Positions 1-8,057 of a DNA stretch of 42,983 nt are shown piece after piece (positions within the stretch are counted from its first letter, which is position 1; every line of letters starts with the position of its first letter). Below the pieces are notes generated by a model. That model saw only the letters and a program-made list of their open reading frames with translations, had not been told where the DNA came from and made no database searches. A program made the position numbers and the translations under genes. This DNA is from Propionibacteriaceae bacterium (GTDB lineage Bacteria > Actinomycetota > Actinomycetes > Propionibacteriales > Propionibacteriaceae): the NCBI GenBank assembly GCA_031285505.1, contig JAITVZ010000105.1, positions 1-42,983 on the forward strand, given 5' to 3'.

Positions 1-186
1 GCTTGAAGCCGCTGGGCTGGTCGGTGCCGCCGACGGTGCTGCGCTGGACGTGAGCGACGATGGCGGCGCGCCGGGGCGATCACAAGCGGACAAGCCGAGC
101 AGGCTGATGACACAGAGCAAGCCGATCATCGCCCGACACCGTCGGCCAGGCCCAGACCCCCCTGTCGCTTTCGCTTCATTCCGCAT
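1..186 (-). CDS. Putative lipoprotein, N-terminal part only
   Basis: The gene runs off the left edge. Read leftward from ATG at 186, it encodes an Arg-rich stretch and then a hydrophobic segment ending in the lipobox LSAC (Cys about residue 35), followed by an Ala/Pro/Ser-rich linker. This is the layout of a lipoprotein signal peptide, so the product is probably lipid-anchored on the outer face of the membrane. An ATG at 129 is possible but would leave the signal without positive charge. The start at 186 lies just after the pmt stop codon, so the two genes are probably co-transcribed. The functional domain is outside the window, so no function can be assigned. Confidence 0.6.
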   Translation of the reverse strand, partial: MRNEAKATGGSGPGRRCRAMIGLLCVISLLGLSACDRPGAPPSSLTSSAAPSAAPTSPAASS

Positions 187-192
187 TGTCGG

Positions 193-2229
193 CTAGATCC
201 AACCGGTCAGCCACATGCGCCACTGCCACTGCTGTCTGGTCAAAAGTTCCCCGGTCAGCACCGGATAATTGAAGGCGAAATTGACGATCACCAGGCAAAC
301 GACCGCCGTGACAATGATCGCGCCGTTCTGACGCCTGGGACCGGTGCGCGCCGGGCCGAGCACCACCCCTAAGACCATGGCCAAACCGATGACCATGAAG
401 GGAATCATGCAAATGGCATAGAAAGAGAACATGGCGCCACGACTGGACATCAACCACGGCACCCAGGTTGAGGCCATGCCCAGAATAACCACCCCGAAGC
501 GCCAATCCATGCCGGCCAGCCACCAGATCAAGCCGATGACCAAACAGATGGCCGCGAGCCACCAAAGGATTGGCGTGCCCAGCCCGGTGACCACGCGCAT
601 ACAGGTGGAATCGACAGCTGCCAGACAACCCTGGTCACCAGGCGCGATGTCGTTCTCGGCATAGATGCCAATGGTGCGCAACATGATCGGCCATCCCCAG
701 GGATTGGAGCCGTAAGCATGGGTGACCTCGCTCATGCTCAAGCCGGTGTGGAAGCCGTAAGTGTCAACATGCCAGCGCCACAGCCCGGACAAGGCAGTCC
801 CGAAATGCTTGGTCACCCAATCATCCGGGTGTTCCACGCCCCACTGCCGGTCGTAGCCGCCATCGGCCAGCAACCAGGGGATCCAACAGGCCAAATAAGT
901 GGCCGCTGCCAGCAACACCATTGAGACGAAGGCCGGCAGACCGTCGCTGAGCAGACCCCACCAGGCTCGGCGACCGGCCCCGGCCAACCGTCTGGCGCCA
1001 ATCGACCACGCCAGGGACAGGACAGCGAAAACGGCCAGGGGATAGACGGAGTTCCATTTGGTGGCACAAGACAAACCGAACATCAACCCGGCCAACCACA
1101 GCCAGGGGCGGAAAACGACCGGTCCAGCTTTCCCAGCCAGGCTGTCCAGTCCGCGAACAGTCAGGTGTCTGGCCAGGCGATTGCGGAAATAATCGCGGTC
1201 GGCCACGACAGCCGCCACGGCGGCCAGCAGGAAGGTCGCCTGAAAGATGTCCAACAAAGCGATCCGCGACATGACAAAGTTCAAACCATCGAAGCAGAGC
1301 AGCACTCCGGCCAACGCGGCGATCAGGGTCGAGCGAGTCATCCGCCTGGTCAAGCGAATCACCAAGAAGATCATCAGACAACCGAACAACAGGGACATGA
1401 ATCGCCAGCCGAAAGCATTGACGCCGAAGATCCGCTCCCCCAGGCCAATGATCCAGGAGCCGACAGGCGGGTGAGTCGCCCAACGAGCTGCCTCGGTCAG
1501 GTAACTCGTGTCGCCGCTGGCAAAAGCCCCATCGGCCACGCCATCGCCACCCGACCAATCACCCTCGTATGACTGTTGCCACAGGCTCCAACCGTCTTTG
1601 GCGTAAAACACCTCGTCGAACATCAAACTGCCAGGAAAGCCCAAGCCGACCCAGCGCAGGAAGAAGGCCAAGGCAGTGACACTCAAAGTGGTGATCCAAC
1701 CGATCAGGCGGTCTGGTGGCAGACCCTGGGACAGTTGCTCAAGGGCTGACGCTCGGCTCGGCGGATTGGAGGCGTCGACGAAGCGAAAGAGCCGATCACG
1801 CCAAGAACGGCTTGGCCGAGATGTTTGGGGACTGCTGGCGGTGGGCAGAGACTGAGCTGGCAGCCAGTTCTGTTGCATCGCTGCCGCGGCTGTCGCCGGG
1901 GCGCCAGCTGAACTGCTCGGATAACGCTCGGTTGACGCAGCCGTGGCTGTCAACGCAGCGGCGGGAGGGGATTGGTCGGCCGTGACACTTTCCGGACGCT
2001 GCTCGCTTGGCGAGGCATTGCCCAGCGGCGCGACGGCGGGTGACGATTGGGCGGAAGTGACGGGCCGACGCGGCGGCTGCTCCCCGGCCGGTCGCTGCCG
2101 GGAGCCGCTTGGAGGCTCGCTTGGTTCAGTTAGATCAACCAGCCCCGGCGGATCAAGGCGGCCAACCGCGGGTCGGCCATAGGGCCGATCCGGGGCATTC
2201 CCCACTGGTCGCTGATCCTGCTCACTCAT
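193..2229 (-). CDS. pmt: Dolichyl/polyprenyl-phosphate-mannose--protein mannosyltransferase (Pmt, GT39)
   Basis: This multi-pass membrane enzyme transfers mannose from polyprenyl-phosphate-mannose to Ser/Thr of secreted proteins. After the first membrane segment (about residues 173-192) comes the GT39 loop with the Asp-Glu pair at 205-206 in FDEVFYAKDG, then THPPVG in the same loop, and later YAENDIAPGDQG and several hydrophobic segments. The 678-residue length exceeds the roughly 520 of mycobacterial Pmt because of an Ala/Pro/Ser-rich, probably disordered N-terminal extension of about 170 residues. The ATG at 2229 is chosen because TAGACT lies 7 bases upstream; the open frame continues to 2361 without a better start. 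Mycobacteria carry pmt and rsmI side by side in opposite orientation; here a protease pair separates them. Confidence 0.9.
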   Translation of the reverse strand: MSEQDQRPVGNAPDRPYGRPAVGRLDPPGLVDLTEPSEPPSGSRQRPAGEQPPRRPVTSAQSSPAVAPLGNASPSEQRPESVTADQSPPAAALTATAASTERYPSSSAGAPATAAAAMQQNWLPAQSLPTASSPQTSRPSRSWRDRLFRFVDASNPPSRASALEQLSQGLPPDRLIGWITTLSVTALAFFLRWVGLGFPGSLMFDEVFYAKDGWSLWQQSYEGDWSGGDGVADGAFASGDTSYLTEAARWATHPPVGSWIIGLGERIFGVNAFGWRFMSLLFGCLMIFLVIRLTRRMTRSTLIAALAGVLLCFDGLNFVMSRIALLDIFQATFLLAAVAAVVADRDYFRNRLARHLTVRGLDSLAGKAGPVVFRPWLWLAGLMFGLSCATKWNSVYPLAVFAVLSLAWSIGARRLAGAGRRAWWGLLSDGLPAFVSMVLLAAATYLACWIPWLLADGGYDRQWGVEHPDDWVTKHFGTALSGLWRWHVDTYGFHTGLSMSEVTHAYGSNPWGWPIMLRTIGIYAENDIAPGDQGCLAAVDSTCMRVVTGLGTPILWWLAAICLVIGLIWWLAGMDWRFGVVILGMASTWVPWLMSSRGAMFSFYAICMIPFMVIGLAMVLGVVLGPARTGPRRQNGAIIVTAVVCLVIVNFAFNYPVLTGELLTRQQWQWRMWLTGWI

Positions 2230-2236
2230 TCGATCA

Positions 2237-2242
2237 AGTCTA
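2237..2242 (-). promoter_or_regulatory. -10 hexamer of pmt (leaderless start)
   Basis: TAGACT on the minus strand is 7 bases before the pmt ATG, so transcription should begin at or next to the start codon. No clear -35 is visible. This supports the 2229 start. Confidence 0.55.
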
Positions 2243-2389
2243 GTGTGCTGCACTGGAAATTGGTTGTGTGTGGGTGGGGTCGTGCGTGGCGGATCGTAAG
2301 GCGGAGGCTGGAGGAGGACTGGACGCCCGTCGACCAACGACGACGCCGCGAAGCGCCACAACGGAGCCCTGCCAGCAAGGAATAATCGG

Positions 2390-2403
2390 TGTGGTACACC
2401 ACA
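2390..2403. promoter_or_regulatory. Short perfect palindrome upstream of pmt
   Basis: TGTGGT-AC-ACCACA is a 6+6 inverted repeat between the end of the 2449-2892 gene and the pmt promoter. It could be an operator or the base of a small hairpin. The rest of the 2243-2448 spacer shows nothing else I recognise. Confidence 0.25.
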
Positions 2404-2448
2404 GTGTTAATCGCCGCCAACCACACAACTCCCCTGTCAACAATCACA

Positions 2449-2892
2449 CTAGTTGAACTGACTCACTTGATACACCATTTTAATACCATATTGAATTCGC
2501 AAAGCGTCGCAAGCCTGTGGGAGTTCACCCGTCCTAATCGGGTGATACCCACCCCCCAGCGAGACCTCATCATGCAAGGTGTATTTGACACCGAATAGTC
2601 CTATCTCATCCGGCCCTAATACTTCAATACTAGATGAAGGAACCATTGGTATTGTTATACCATCGATTGACTCGATGGTCAGGCATCCGTTCCTTGTAGC
2701 CAAGCGGCCGGAAACCAGGGCTAGATCAGAAAACTCACCAAATGGTTGGTATGTCGCCACCTCAAACGGCCGGTCCTCACCAGATACATTCAAAAAAAGC
2801 CCCAAGCACATCCCAGCCAGGAAAACCACGCAAGCCACGATTCCTAAAGCCAACCAGTGTATGCCTCGAAACGTATCTCTGGTCTTAGACAT
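2449..2892 (-). CDS. Hypothetical single-pass membrane protein, partner of the serine protease
   Basis: I do not recognise the family. The 147-residue product has a short basic N-terminus, one hydrophobic segment (about residues 13-34, rich in Leu/Val/Ala) and an extracytoplasmic domain of about 110 residues with probable beta structure and two Cys. The start at 2892 (MSKTRD) lies 4 bases after the protease stop and has no Shine-Dalgarno, which suggests translational coupling. The open frame extends upstream to 2970 but that part overlaps the protease gene. GC content is visibly lower than in flanking genes, as for the protease. A role as membrane partner or inhibitor of the protease is possible, but it is inferred only from the coupling. 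Confidence 0.6.
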   Translation of the reverse strand: MSKTRDTFRGIHWLALGIVACVVFLAGMCLGLFLNVSGEDRPFEVATYQPFGEFSDLALVSGRLATRNGCLTIESIDGITIPMVPSSSIEVLGPDEIGLFGVKYTLHDEVSLGGGYHPIRTGELPQACDALRIQYGIKMVYQVSQFN

Positions 2893-2896
2893 GTCA

Positions 2897-4129
2897 TTAG
2901 CCCAAACTCGTATTTCCAGGGATGAATCCGATCTTTGAATAGATAGTGGCGGAACCAGAGTCGTCCCCACCCTTTATGATCCCCACCGGCAAGTTTACTC
3001 CCGTCCAGACTGGACCACCTGAGTCCCCACTGGTGCCCCCAACAAGAACCTTGACGAATGACGCGTTACACGCCAGTCCCTTGCAGGCATCGGGGTACGT
3101 TGGCCGATACATGGTACTCTCGACTTTTCCGCAGCTATACCCACTATCGCGGCCCCTCTTGCAAACGGTCGCGCCGGGGGCAGCACTCGCTCCTGGGCCC
3201 ATGCCCGTAGTGACTGATGCGGAGCTTCCGTAGAATCGGCTACCGCCGATATCCCCACCCGTCACCGAATGAAAGGCGATGTCCGCATTGGCATTGTAGG
3301 TCATTGCTCGGTAGGCCGCAGAGCGTCCAGCTCCACTGGCAGCAACACCATAAAAGTAAGACAATTGGGTGCCACAGTGCGCTGCGGTGAAGAAACCGCG
3401 GTAATCTCGTCCAGCTAAGTTATACGACCCTGGGAACGCGGCAGTACAGTTACTCAAAGCAACCCCACCATTGACAGTGGCCGTGTCATGAAACGTTCCA
3501 GCCAATGAATTAATGTGTGCAGGAAGATTCGTGATGCGGGCAGCGGTTGACTCCATCGGACTTTGCCTTCGAACATCAGTCGCTGATAACTGGCCGTCAA
3601 CAACATCCAATACCAAATCACCAGTTGCCGGGTCTATGAAGAAGCCTTGCAATCCAGGAATAGTCAAAGACAACTCATCAGTATATTTACCGGCCACAGC
3701 CGATCGCCGTTGAACAAAGGCATCTTGCTCAATTAACCTTAGCTCGATGCCAGTTGAACGCGCGATGTCCTTTACTGCCTGAACTGAGGCTGGATCTACG
3801 GAACGAGCGTACAAAACAACAGCATTCACGTCTGTTTCAAGCCATACATCGATCACTGATGAGTCATCAGCGATACCAAATAGAGCAAGCGACTGTACTA
3901 TAGCCCCTTCGGTACTCATGCGAAGCTGCGCAGCGTCATTTGTAAGCCCAATAGCTTCTGCATAGGCTGCTACCATAGAGGCATCGCCTTGGACTTCATT
4001 CGGCATATTTGCATCGCCTTCTAGGACCGATGCACCCCGGGTGTCATCGTCGGCCTGAGCCTGCGACCAAGGAATAGCACAAACCAATCCCACAACAAAT
4101 GCCGCCACCAACGGGCGTGTTTCATTCAT
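2897..4129 (-). CDS. Secreted trypsin-like serine protease (alpha-lytic protease type, S1) with propeptide
   Basis: This is a 410-residue secreted endopeptidase precursor. There is a signal peptide (about residues 1-26, ending SQAQA), then a pro-region whose segment around 94-138 resembles the folding propeptide of alpha-lytic-type proteases, then the S1 domain. The catalytic triad is His251 (TAAHCG), Asp283 (NADIAF) and Ser370 (GTSGDSGGPV). Cysteines at 228/252, 323/333 and 349/354 fit three disulfides. The start at 4129 has AAGGGG 5 bases upstream; the frame extends to 4174 without support. A strong promoter lies at 4166-4194. GC is lower than in pmt and rsmI, which suggests acquisition by transfer. 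The substrate is unknown. Confidence 0.9.
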   Translation of the reverse strand: MNETRPLVAAFVVGLVCAIPWSQAQADDDTRGASVLEGDANMPNEVQGDASMVAAYAEAIGLTNDAAQLRMSTEGAIVQSLALFGIADDSSVIDVWLETDVNAVVLYARSVDPASVQAVKDIARSTGIELRLIEQDAFVQRRSAVAGKYTDELSLTIPGLQGFFIDPATGDLVLDVVDGQLSATDVRRQSPMESTAARITNLPAHINSLAGTFHDTATVNGGVALSNCTAAFPGSYNLAGRDYRGFFTAAHCGTQLSYFYGVAASGAGRSAAYRAMTYNANADIAFHSVTGGDIGGSRFYGSSASVTTGMGPGASAAPGATVCKRGRDSGYSCGKVESTMYRPTYPDACKGLACNASFVKVLVGGTSGDSGGPVWTGVNLPVGIIKGGDDSGSATIYSKIGFIPGNTSLG

Positions 4130-4165
4130 TTGAACCCCTTTGATCAAACAACATATGATCGCCGT

Positions 4166-4194
4166 ATCGTACATGTAGCACCAAGGACTGTCAA
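4166..4194 (-). promoter_or_regulatory. Strong sigma-A-type promoter of the protease gene
   Basis: On the minus strand TTGACA (4194-4189) is followed by a 17-base spacer and TACGAT (4171-4166). Transcription would start about 30 bases before the ATG at 4129, leaving room for the AAGGGG ribosome binding site. It is the best-formed -35/-10 pair I saw in the window. Confidence 0.7.
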
Positions 4195-4228
4195 TGATAC
4201 GATCAGCCTCATTTGAAGTGTCCGGGTG

Positions 4229-4358
4229 ACTGGATCAAGCTTTGTGCCAAGGCACACGAGGGAAGTGAACCAGACGTCCAGGCCCTGAACAGCAACACCG
4301 CAGAACTCCTCCTTGATGTCAAACCGATCACAATGGCTTGGAATCAATCGTCTGGTCA
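4229..4358 (+). repeat. Intergenic element, copy A (upstream of rsmI)
   Basis: This copy shares two nearly identical blocks with copy B at 7883-8046. One block includes AAGTGAACCAGACGTCCA (4263-4280). The other includes CAATGGCTTGGAATCAAT (4331-4348). The segment between the blocks differs in sequence but has the same length in both copies. The similarity fades toward the protease promoter, and the outer inverted repeat found in copy B is not seen here. It may be a structured RNA, a miniature mobile element or a protein relic. Confidence 0.6.
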
Positions 4359-4380
4359 TCTGACCGGCAATCATCACCGC

Positions 4381-4386
4381 TAGCCT
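4381..4386 (+). promoter_or_regulatory. -10 hexamer of rsmI (leaderless start)
   Basis: TAGCCT lies 6 bases before the rsmI ATG. No Shine-Dalgarno is present. Confidence 0.45.
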
Positions 4387-4392
4387 GGTGTC

Positions 4393-5289
4393 ATGCTTGA
4401 AGATCAGCCCGACACCCTGACCCAGCCCAGCAATGAATCCCCACAGCGGGACACCAACGGTCTGCTGCAATTGGTCGGCACGCCAATCGGCGATGCCCGT
4501 TACGCCAGCCCGGCCATGATAACCGCGCTCGAACAAGCCGAACTGATCGCCGCCGAAGACACTCGCCGCCTGATCGCCTTATGCCGGCGGATCGGCATCC
4601 ATCCCCAAGCTGAGTTGATCTCCTACTTCGACGGCAACGAGGCCGAGCGTACCCCCCAACTGCTCAAGCGCCTGCAAGCTGGCGTCAGGATCGCCCTGGT
4701 GACCGATGCCGGCATGCCGTCGGTCTCCGATCCCGGTTTTCGCCTGGTGACCGCGGCGATCAGCGCCGACATCCAGGTGACGGCGGTGCCAGGGCCATCG
4801 GCCGTCTTGACGGCCTTGGCTGTTTCCGGCATCGTGCCGGATCGCTTCGCCTTCGAAGGTTTCCTGTCGCGCAAGGCCGGTCCGCGCCGAGCCCGGATGG
4901 CGCAGATCGCCACCGATGATCGAGCCCTGATCTTTTTTGAGGCGCCGCACCGCCTAGCCGCCTTCCTTGATGATGCGGTCGAAGCTTTCGGTGCTGACCG
5001 GCCGGGTGCCATTTGCCGAGAATTGACCAAGCCTTATGAGGAGATCATTCGCGGCAATCTGGCCGAGTTGGCCGCCTGGGCTGCCGGTGAGGTCCGCGGC
5101 GAGATCACCATCGTCATCGCTCCTGCGCCTGCCATCGAGGGGCAGCTGGACCAGGCCTGTCAGGCCGTGACGCAGATGCTGGCGGCTGGCGCCAAGCCTT
5201 CCCGGGCCGTGGCGACCGTGGCCGCCAGCCACGGAGTCGATCGGCACCGCTTATACGACGCCATCCTCACTGCCAGCAAGGAGCATTGA
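4393..5289 (+). CDS. rsmI: 16S rRNA (cytidine1402-2'-O)-methyltransferase RsmI
   Basis: RsmI uses S-adenosylmethionine to 2'-O-methylate C1402 in the decoding centre of 16S rRNA. The 298-residue product has the tetrapyrrole-methylase-like fold: GTPIGD near residue 29, the EDTRR segment, LVTDAGMPSVSDPG, the SAM-binding VPGPSA and FFEAPHRL, then the REL(T)K motif and a small C-terminal helical domain. The first 24 residues form a polar extension. The start at 4393 is supported by a -10 hexamer 6 bases upstream. The gene converges on rlmB, with stop codons 18 bases apart. Confidence 0.93.
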   Translation: MLEDQPDTLTQPSNESPQRDTNGLLQLVGTPIGDARYASPAMITALEQAELIAAEDTRRLIALCRRIGIHPQAELISYFDGNEAERTPQLLKRLQAGVRIALVTDAGMPSVSDPGFRLVTAAISADIQVTAVPGPSAVLTALAVSGIVPDRFAFEGFLSRKAGPRRARMAQIATDDRALIFFEAPHRLAAFLDDAVEAFGADRPGAICRELTKPYEEIIRGNLAELAAWAAGEVRGEITIVIAPAPAIEGQLDQACQAVTQMLAAGAKPSRAVATVAASHGVDRHRLYDAILTASKEH

Positions 5290-5307
5290 GCTGCGTTGCC
5301 GCGCTGA

Positions 5308-6216
5308 TCAGTTGGCAGAGTTGGCTTGGGGGCAATGCTGCAATTGGTAGAGGGCGATGCCGGTGGCCACCGAGGCGTTGAGCGATTCGACACCGCCACT
5401 GATCGGGATGCGGGCCAGATGATCGCAATGCTCGCGCACCAGCCGGGACAAGCCAGCACCCTCTGAGCCGACCACCAAGACAATCGGCGCGTCGATGGTC
5501 AGTTGATCGATGGTCTCATCACCCTCGCCGGCCAGACCGATGATAGTGAAGCCGGCCTTCTTGAAGGCGTCTAGCGCCCGGTTGAGGTTGACCACCTGTG
5601 ACACCGGCAAACGGGCGGCAGCGCCAGCTGAGGCCTTCCAAGCGGCGGCGGTCATCTTGGCTGAGCGTCGTGACGGGATGACCACACCAACCCCGGCGAA
5701 AGCGGCTGTCGAGCGGATGATCGCCCCGAGGTTATGGGGATCGGTCAAGCCATCGGCCGCCACCACCAGCCCACCGCTGTCCAATGCCTCATCCAGGAGC
5801 TCATCAAAGTCTGCGTAGTCGAAGCTGGGCAGCATCAGGGCGACACCTTGGTGGACCGCCCCACCGGTCAATCGGTCCAATTCCGAGCGGGTCGCTTGGA
5901 GCATGCTGATCGAGTTGGCGGCGGCGAACTTGAGGATTTCGCGCAGGCGGTCGTCACGATCAGCCCCCTCGACGATATAGGCCGCCTTGACTGGCAAACC
6001 AGCCGCCAGGGCTTCCAACCCCGGGTTTCGCCCAACCACCCAATCACCAACAACTTTGCCAGGCTTGGCGGATGCATTGGCCCGACGCTCCTGCGCCTGC
6101 TTGTTCTTATAAGCCTGGTGATAGGTGCGGTCCTCGGCCTTCGGGGTGGGCCCGCGACCAGCCAGACTCTTGCGGATTCGCCCGCCCGAACCGGCGGTGG
6201 TGCGTCCTTTGCTCAT
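5308..6216 (-). CDS. rlmB: 23S rRNA (guanosine2251-2'-O)-methyltransferase RlmB (SPOUT/TrmH family)
   Basis: RlmB 2'-O-methylates G2251 in the peptidyl-transferase P loop of 23S rRNA. After a basic, probably disordered extension of about 60 residues comes the L30e-like substrate-binding domain (from GRNPGLEAL) and then the SPOUT domain with its three motifs: DPHNLGAIIRS, VVGSEGAGLS and the final SLNASVATGIALY. The length of 302 fits actinobacterial homologues. The start at 6216 is supported by TAGACT 6 bases upstream. The gene follows cysS in the same direction with a 166-base gap; cysS-rlmB is a usual actinobacterial order. Confidence 0.93.
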   Translation of the reverse strand: MSKGRTTAGSGGRIRKSLAGRGPTPKAEDRTYHQAYKNKQAQERRANASAKPGKVVGDWVVGRNPGLEALAAGLPVKAAYIVEGADRDDRLREILKFAAANSISMLQATRSELDRLTGGAVHQGVALMLPSFDYADFDELLDEALDSGGLVVAADGLTDPHNLGAIIRSTAAFAGVGVVIPSRRSAKMTAAAWKASAGAAARLPVSQVVNLNRALDAFKKAGFTIIGLAGEGDETIDQLTIDAPIVLVVGSEGAGLSRLVREHCDHLARIPISGGVESLNASVATGIALYQLQHCPQANSAN

Positions 6217-6222
6217 TGCGGC

Positions 6223-6228
6223 AGTCTA
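6223..6228 (-). promoter_or_regulatory. -10 hexamer of rlmB (leaderless start)
   Basis: TAGACT on the minus strand lies 6 bases before the rlmB ATG, with no Shine-Dalgarno. rlmB therefore has its own promoter although it follows cysS. Confidence 0.55.
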
Positions 6229-6382
6229 TCGGAGGCGCCAAGGCGAAGGGGAAAGGGCGCCGCCAACTGCTCTGACCATTCCTGCCAGGCGGCCATCGAT
6301 CCAGGGCTCAAATAAAGGCCTGGCCACGGCTGCCTACGACTCCTCGGTCAGCGCGACCACAGGCTGGGCGATGTCTCACGGA

Positions 6383-7873
6383 TCAGCGCGTCCAGCGAGC
6401 GCCTTGGGCTGTGTCTTCGATGGTCAGGCCCAAGCCAGTCAAAGAATCGCGAATGGCGTCGGCGGTCGCGAAATCCTTGGCCGCCCGGGCTGCCGCCCGC
6501 TGCGCCAACAGGGTTGACACCAAGCCATCGACCACCGGAGCCAAATCGTCGCCGGCCTGCTGGTCGACCCAGGCAGTGTCGGCCAGATTCAAACCGAAGA
6601 TGTCGAGCATCCGGGACACCTGGGACAAGGCTTGGGCGACCATTGGTCGATCCAACGCCTCCAATGCCCGATTGCCAGCCCGCACCGTGTCATAAAGCAC
6701 CGCCAGGGCGGCCGGAGTCCCCAAATCGTCATCGAGGGCGTCAGCGAAGGCCTGCGGCACGCCGATCAAGCCCGCCAGGCCGGTTGACTCAGCTGCGAGC
6801 GCTGCAACCGAATCCTCAGAGTTGGACCCAAGCTCCGAGGCAGTCACCGACACGCCCGCTGCTGATTGGTCGAGGAAGGTTGTCGCCCGCTCGACGAAGC
6901 TATCGACCCGGGCCAAGGCCACGCTGGCCTCATCCAAGGCCGCATCGGAGAATTCAATGGTCGAGCGGTAATGCGGCCCGGCCAGATAGAGCCGAACCGC
7001 TCTTCCCGACCAGCGCCCAACGACAGCCGTGACCAGCATGCCATTACCCAACGACTTGCTCATCTTCTCGCCAGCGGCAGTGACCCAGGCATTGTGCATC
7101 CAATAACGGGCGAATGGTCGGCCCGCCGCCTGCGACTGGGCCATCTCGTTCTCGTGGTGAGGGAACTTCAGATCGATGCCACCGCCGTGGATGTCGAAGC
7201 TGTCGCCCAGGTATTTGCCAGCCATGGCTGAGCATTCGAGGTGCCAACCTGGCCGGCCCCGCCCCCAGGGAGCGGCCCAACTGGCTGTTTCGGGCTCGCC
7301 CGGCTTGGCGCCTTTCCACAAGGCGAAATCACGCGGGTCACGCTTGCCGCGAGGATCAGCGTCAACTGCCGCTTCCATCTCATCGAGGCGTTGCCCCGAC
7401 AAAGAGCCATATTTCGGCCAGGAACGGACGTCGAAATAGACGTCACCGGAACCGTCACTGGCGACATAAGCGTGGCCCGCTGCCAACAACTGCTCGATCA
7501 ACGCCAGCATCTCCGGGATATGGCCGGTGGCTCGGGGCTCATAGGTCGGCGGGGTCAGACCGATGGCCGCCAAGGCCCGATGCAGCTCGCGCTCTTGAGC
7601 GTAAGCCCAAGCCCACCACGGCACCCCAGCCTGCTCGGCCTTGGCCAGAATTTTGTCGTCGATGTCGGTGACATTGGTCACCAATCGCACCTCGAAGCCA
7701 CAGGCCGTCAACCAGCGTCGCAGGACGTCGAAGACCATCTCTTTGCGGACATGGCCGAGGTGGGGCGGGCCCTGCACGGTCATGCCGCAGCAATAGATCG
7801 ACACCTGGCCAGGAACCAGTGGTTCAAAAGGGATCTTGGCCGACCGCGCGGTGTCATGCAGGACGAGGCTCAT
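6383..7873 (-). CDS. cysS: Cysteinyl-tRNA synthetase
   Basis: This class I enzyme charges tRNA-Cys in the cytoplasm. The 496-residue product shows the zinc ligand Cys29 (IYCCGMTV), the HIGH-type motif PPHLGH (36-41), the [18 protein letters not shown] segment that completes the zinc site, and the KMSKS loop at 270-274. A C-terminal DALR-type helical domain follows. The length is close to the usual 460-480 with small insertions. The start at 7873 is fixed by TAGACT 6 bases upstream and by the early motif positions. The upstream spacer holds intergenic element copy B. Confidence 0.95.
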   Translation of the reverse strand: MSLVLHDTARSAKIPFEPLVPGQVSIYCCGMTVQGPPHLGHVRKEMVFDVLRRWLTACGFEVRLVTNVTDIDDKILAKAEQAGVPWWAWAYAQERELHRALAAIGLTPPTYEPRATGHIPEMLALIEQLLAAGHAYVASDGSGDVYFDVRSWPKYGSLSGQRLDEMEAAVDADPRGKRDPRDFALWKGAKPGEPETASWAAPWGRGRPGWHLECSAMAGKYLGDSFDIHGGGIDLKFPHHENEMAQSQAAGRPFARYWMHNAWVTAAGEKMSKSLGNGMLVTAVVGRWSGRAVRLYLAGPHYRSTIEFSDAALDEASVALARVDSFVERATTFLDQSAAGVSVTASELGSNSEDSVAALAAESTGLAGLIGVPQAFADALDDDLGTPAALAVLYDTVRAGNRALEALDRPMVAQALSQVSRMLDIFGLNLADTAWVDQQAGDDLAPVVDGLVSTLLAQRAAARAAKDFATADAIRDSLTGLGLTIEDTAQGARWTR

Positions 7874-7879
7874 GGCTCA

Positions 7880-7885
7880 AGTCTA
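7880..7885 (-). promoter_or_regulatory. -10 hexamer of cysS (leaderless start)
   Basis: TAGACT on the minus strand, 6 bases before the cysS ATG and without a Shine-Dalgarno. It overlaps the edge of intergenic element copy B. Confidence 0.55.
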
Positions 7886-8046
7886 GACGATTGATTCCCA
7901 GGGCTGGTCGTCTGAGTGACGGTCAGGTGCTGCTGTGGCAAGGCGCATGAGGCAAGTGAACCAGACGTCCACGCACGAAGCGGCACCGCCGCCGGCACGC
8001 CTCTGGAGCTCAGGCAGATCGCAATGGCTTGGAATCAATTGTCTAG
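7883..8046 (+). repeat. Intergenic element, copy B, with 16-bp terminal inverted repeats
   Basis: The element fills the space between cysS and the DUF4032 gene. It begins CTAGACGATTGATTCC (7883-7898) and ends GGAATCAATTGTCTAG (8031-8046), which pair over 16 bases with one G-U. Inside lie the two blocks shared with copy A (7945-7971 and about 8019-8046). The left repeat contributes to the cysS promoter. A mobile miniature element or a folded leader RNA are both possible. Confidence 0.6.
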
Positions 8047-8057
8047 TTGCCCAGGGA

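Noticed and set aside
4144..4536. Minus-strand frame of 130 codons over the rsmI upstream region
   Set aside because: It overlaps the start of rsmI and the protease promoter. Only its middle matches the repeated element, so it is treated as a repeat rather than a gene.
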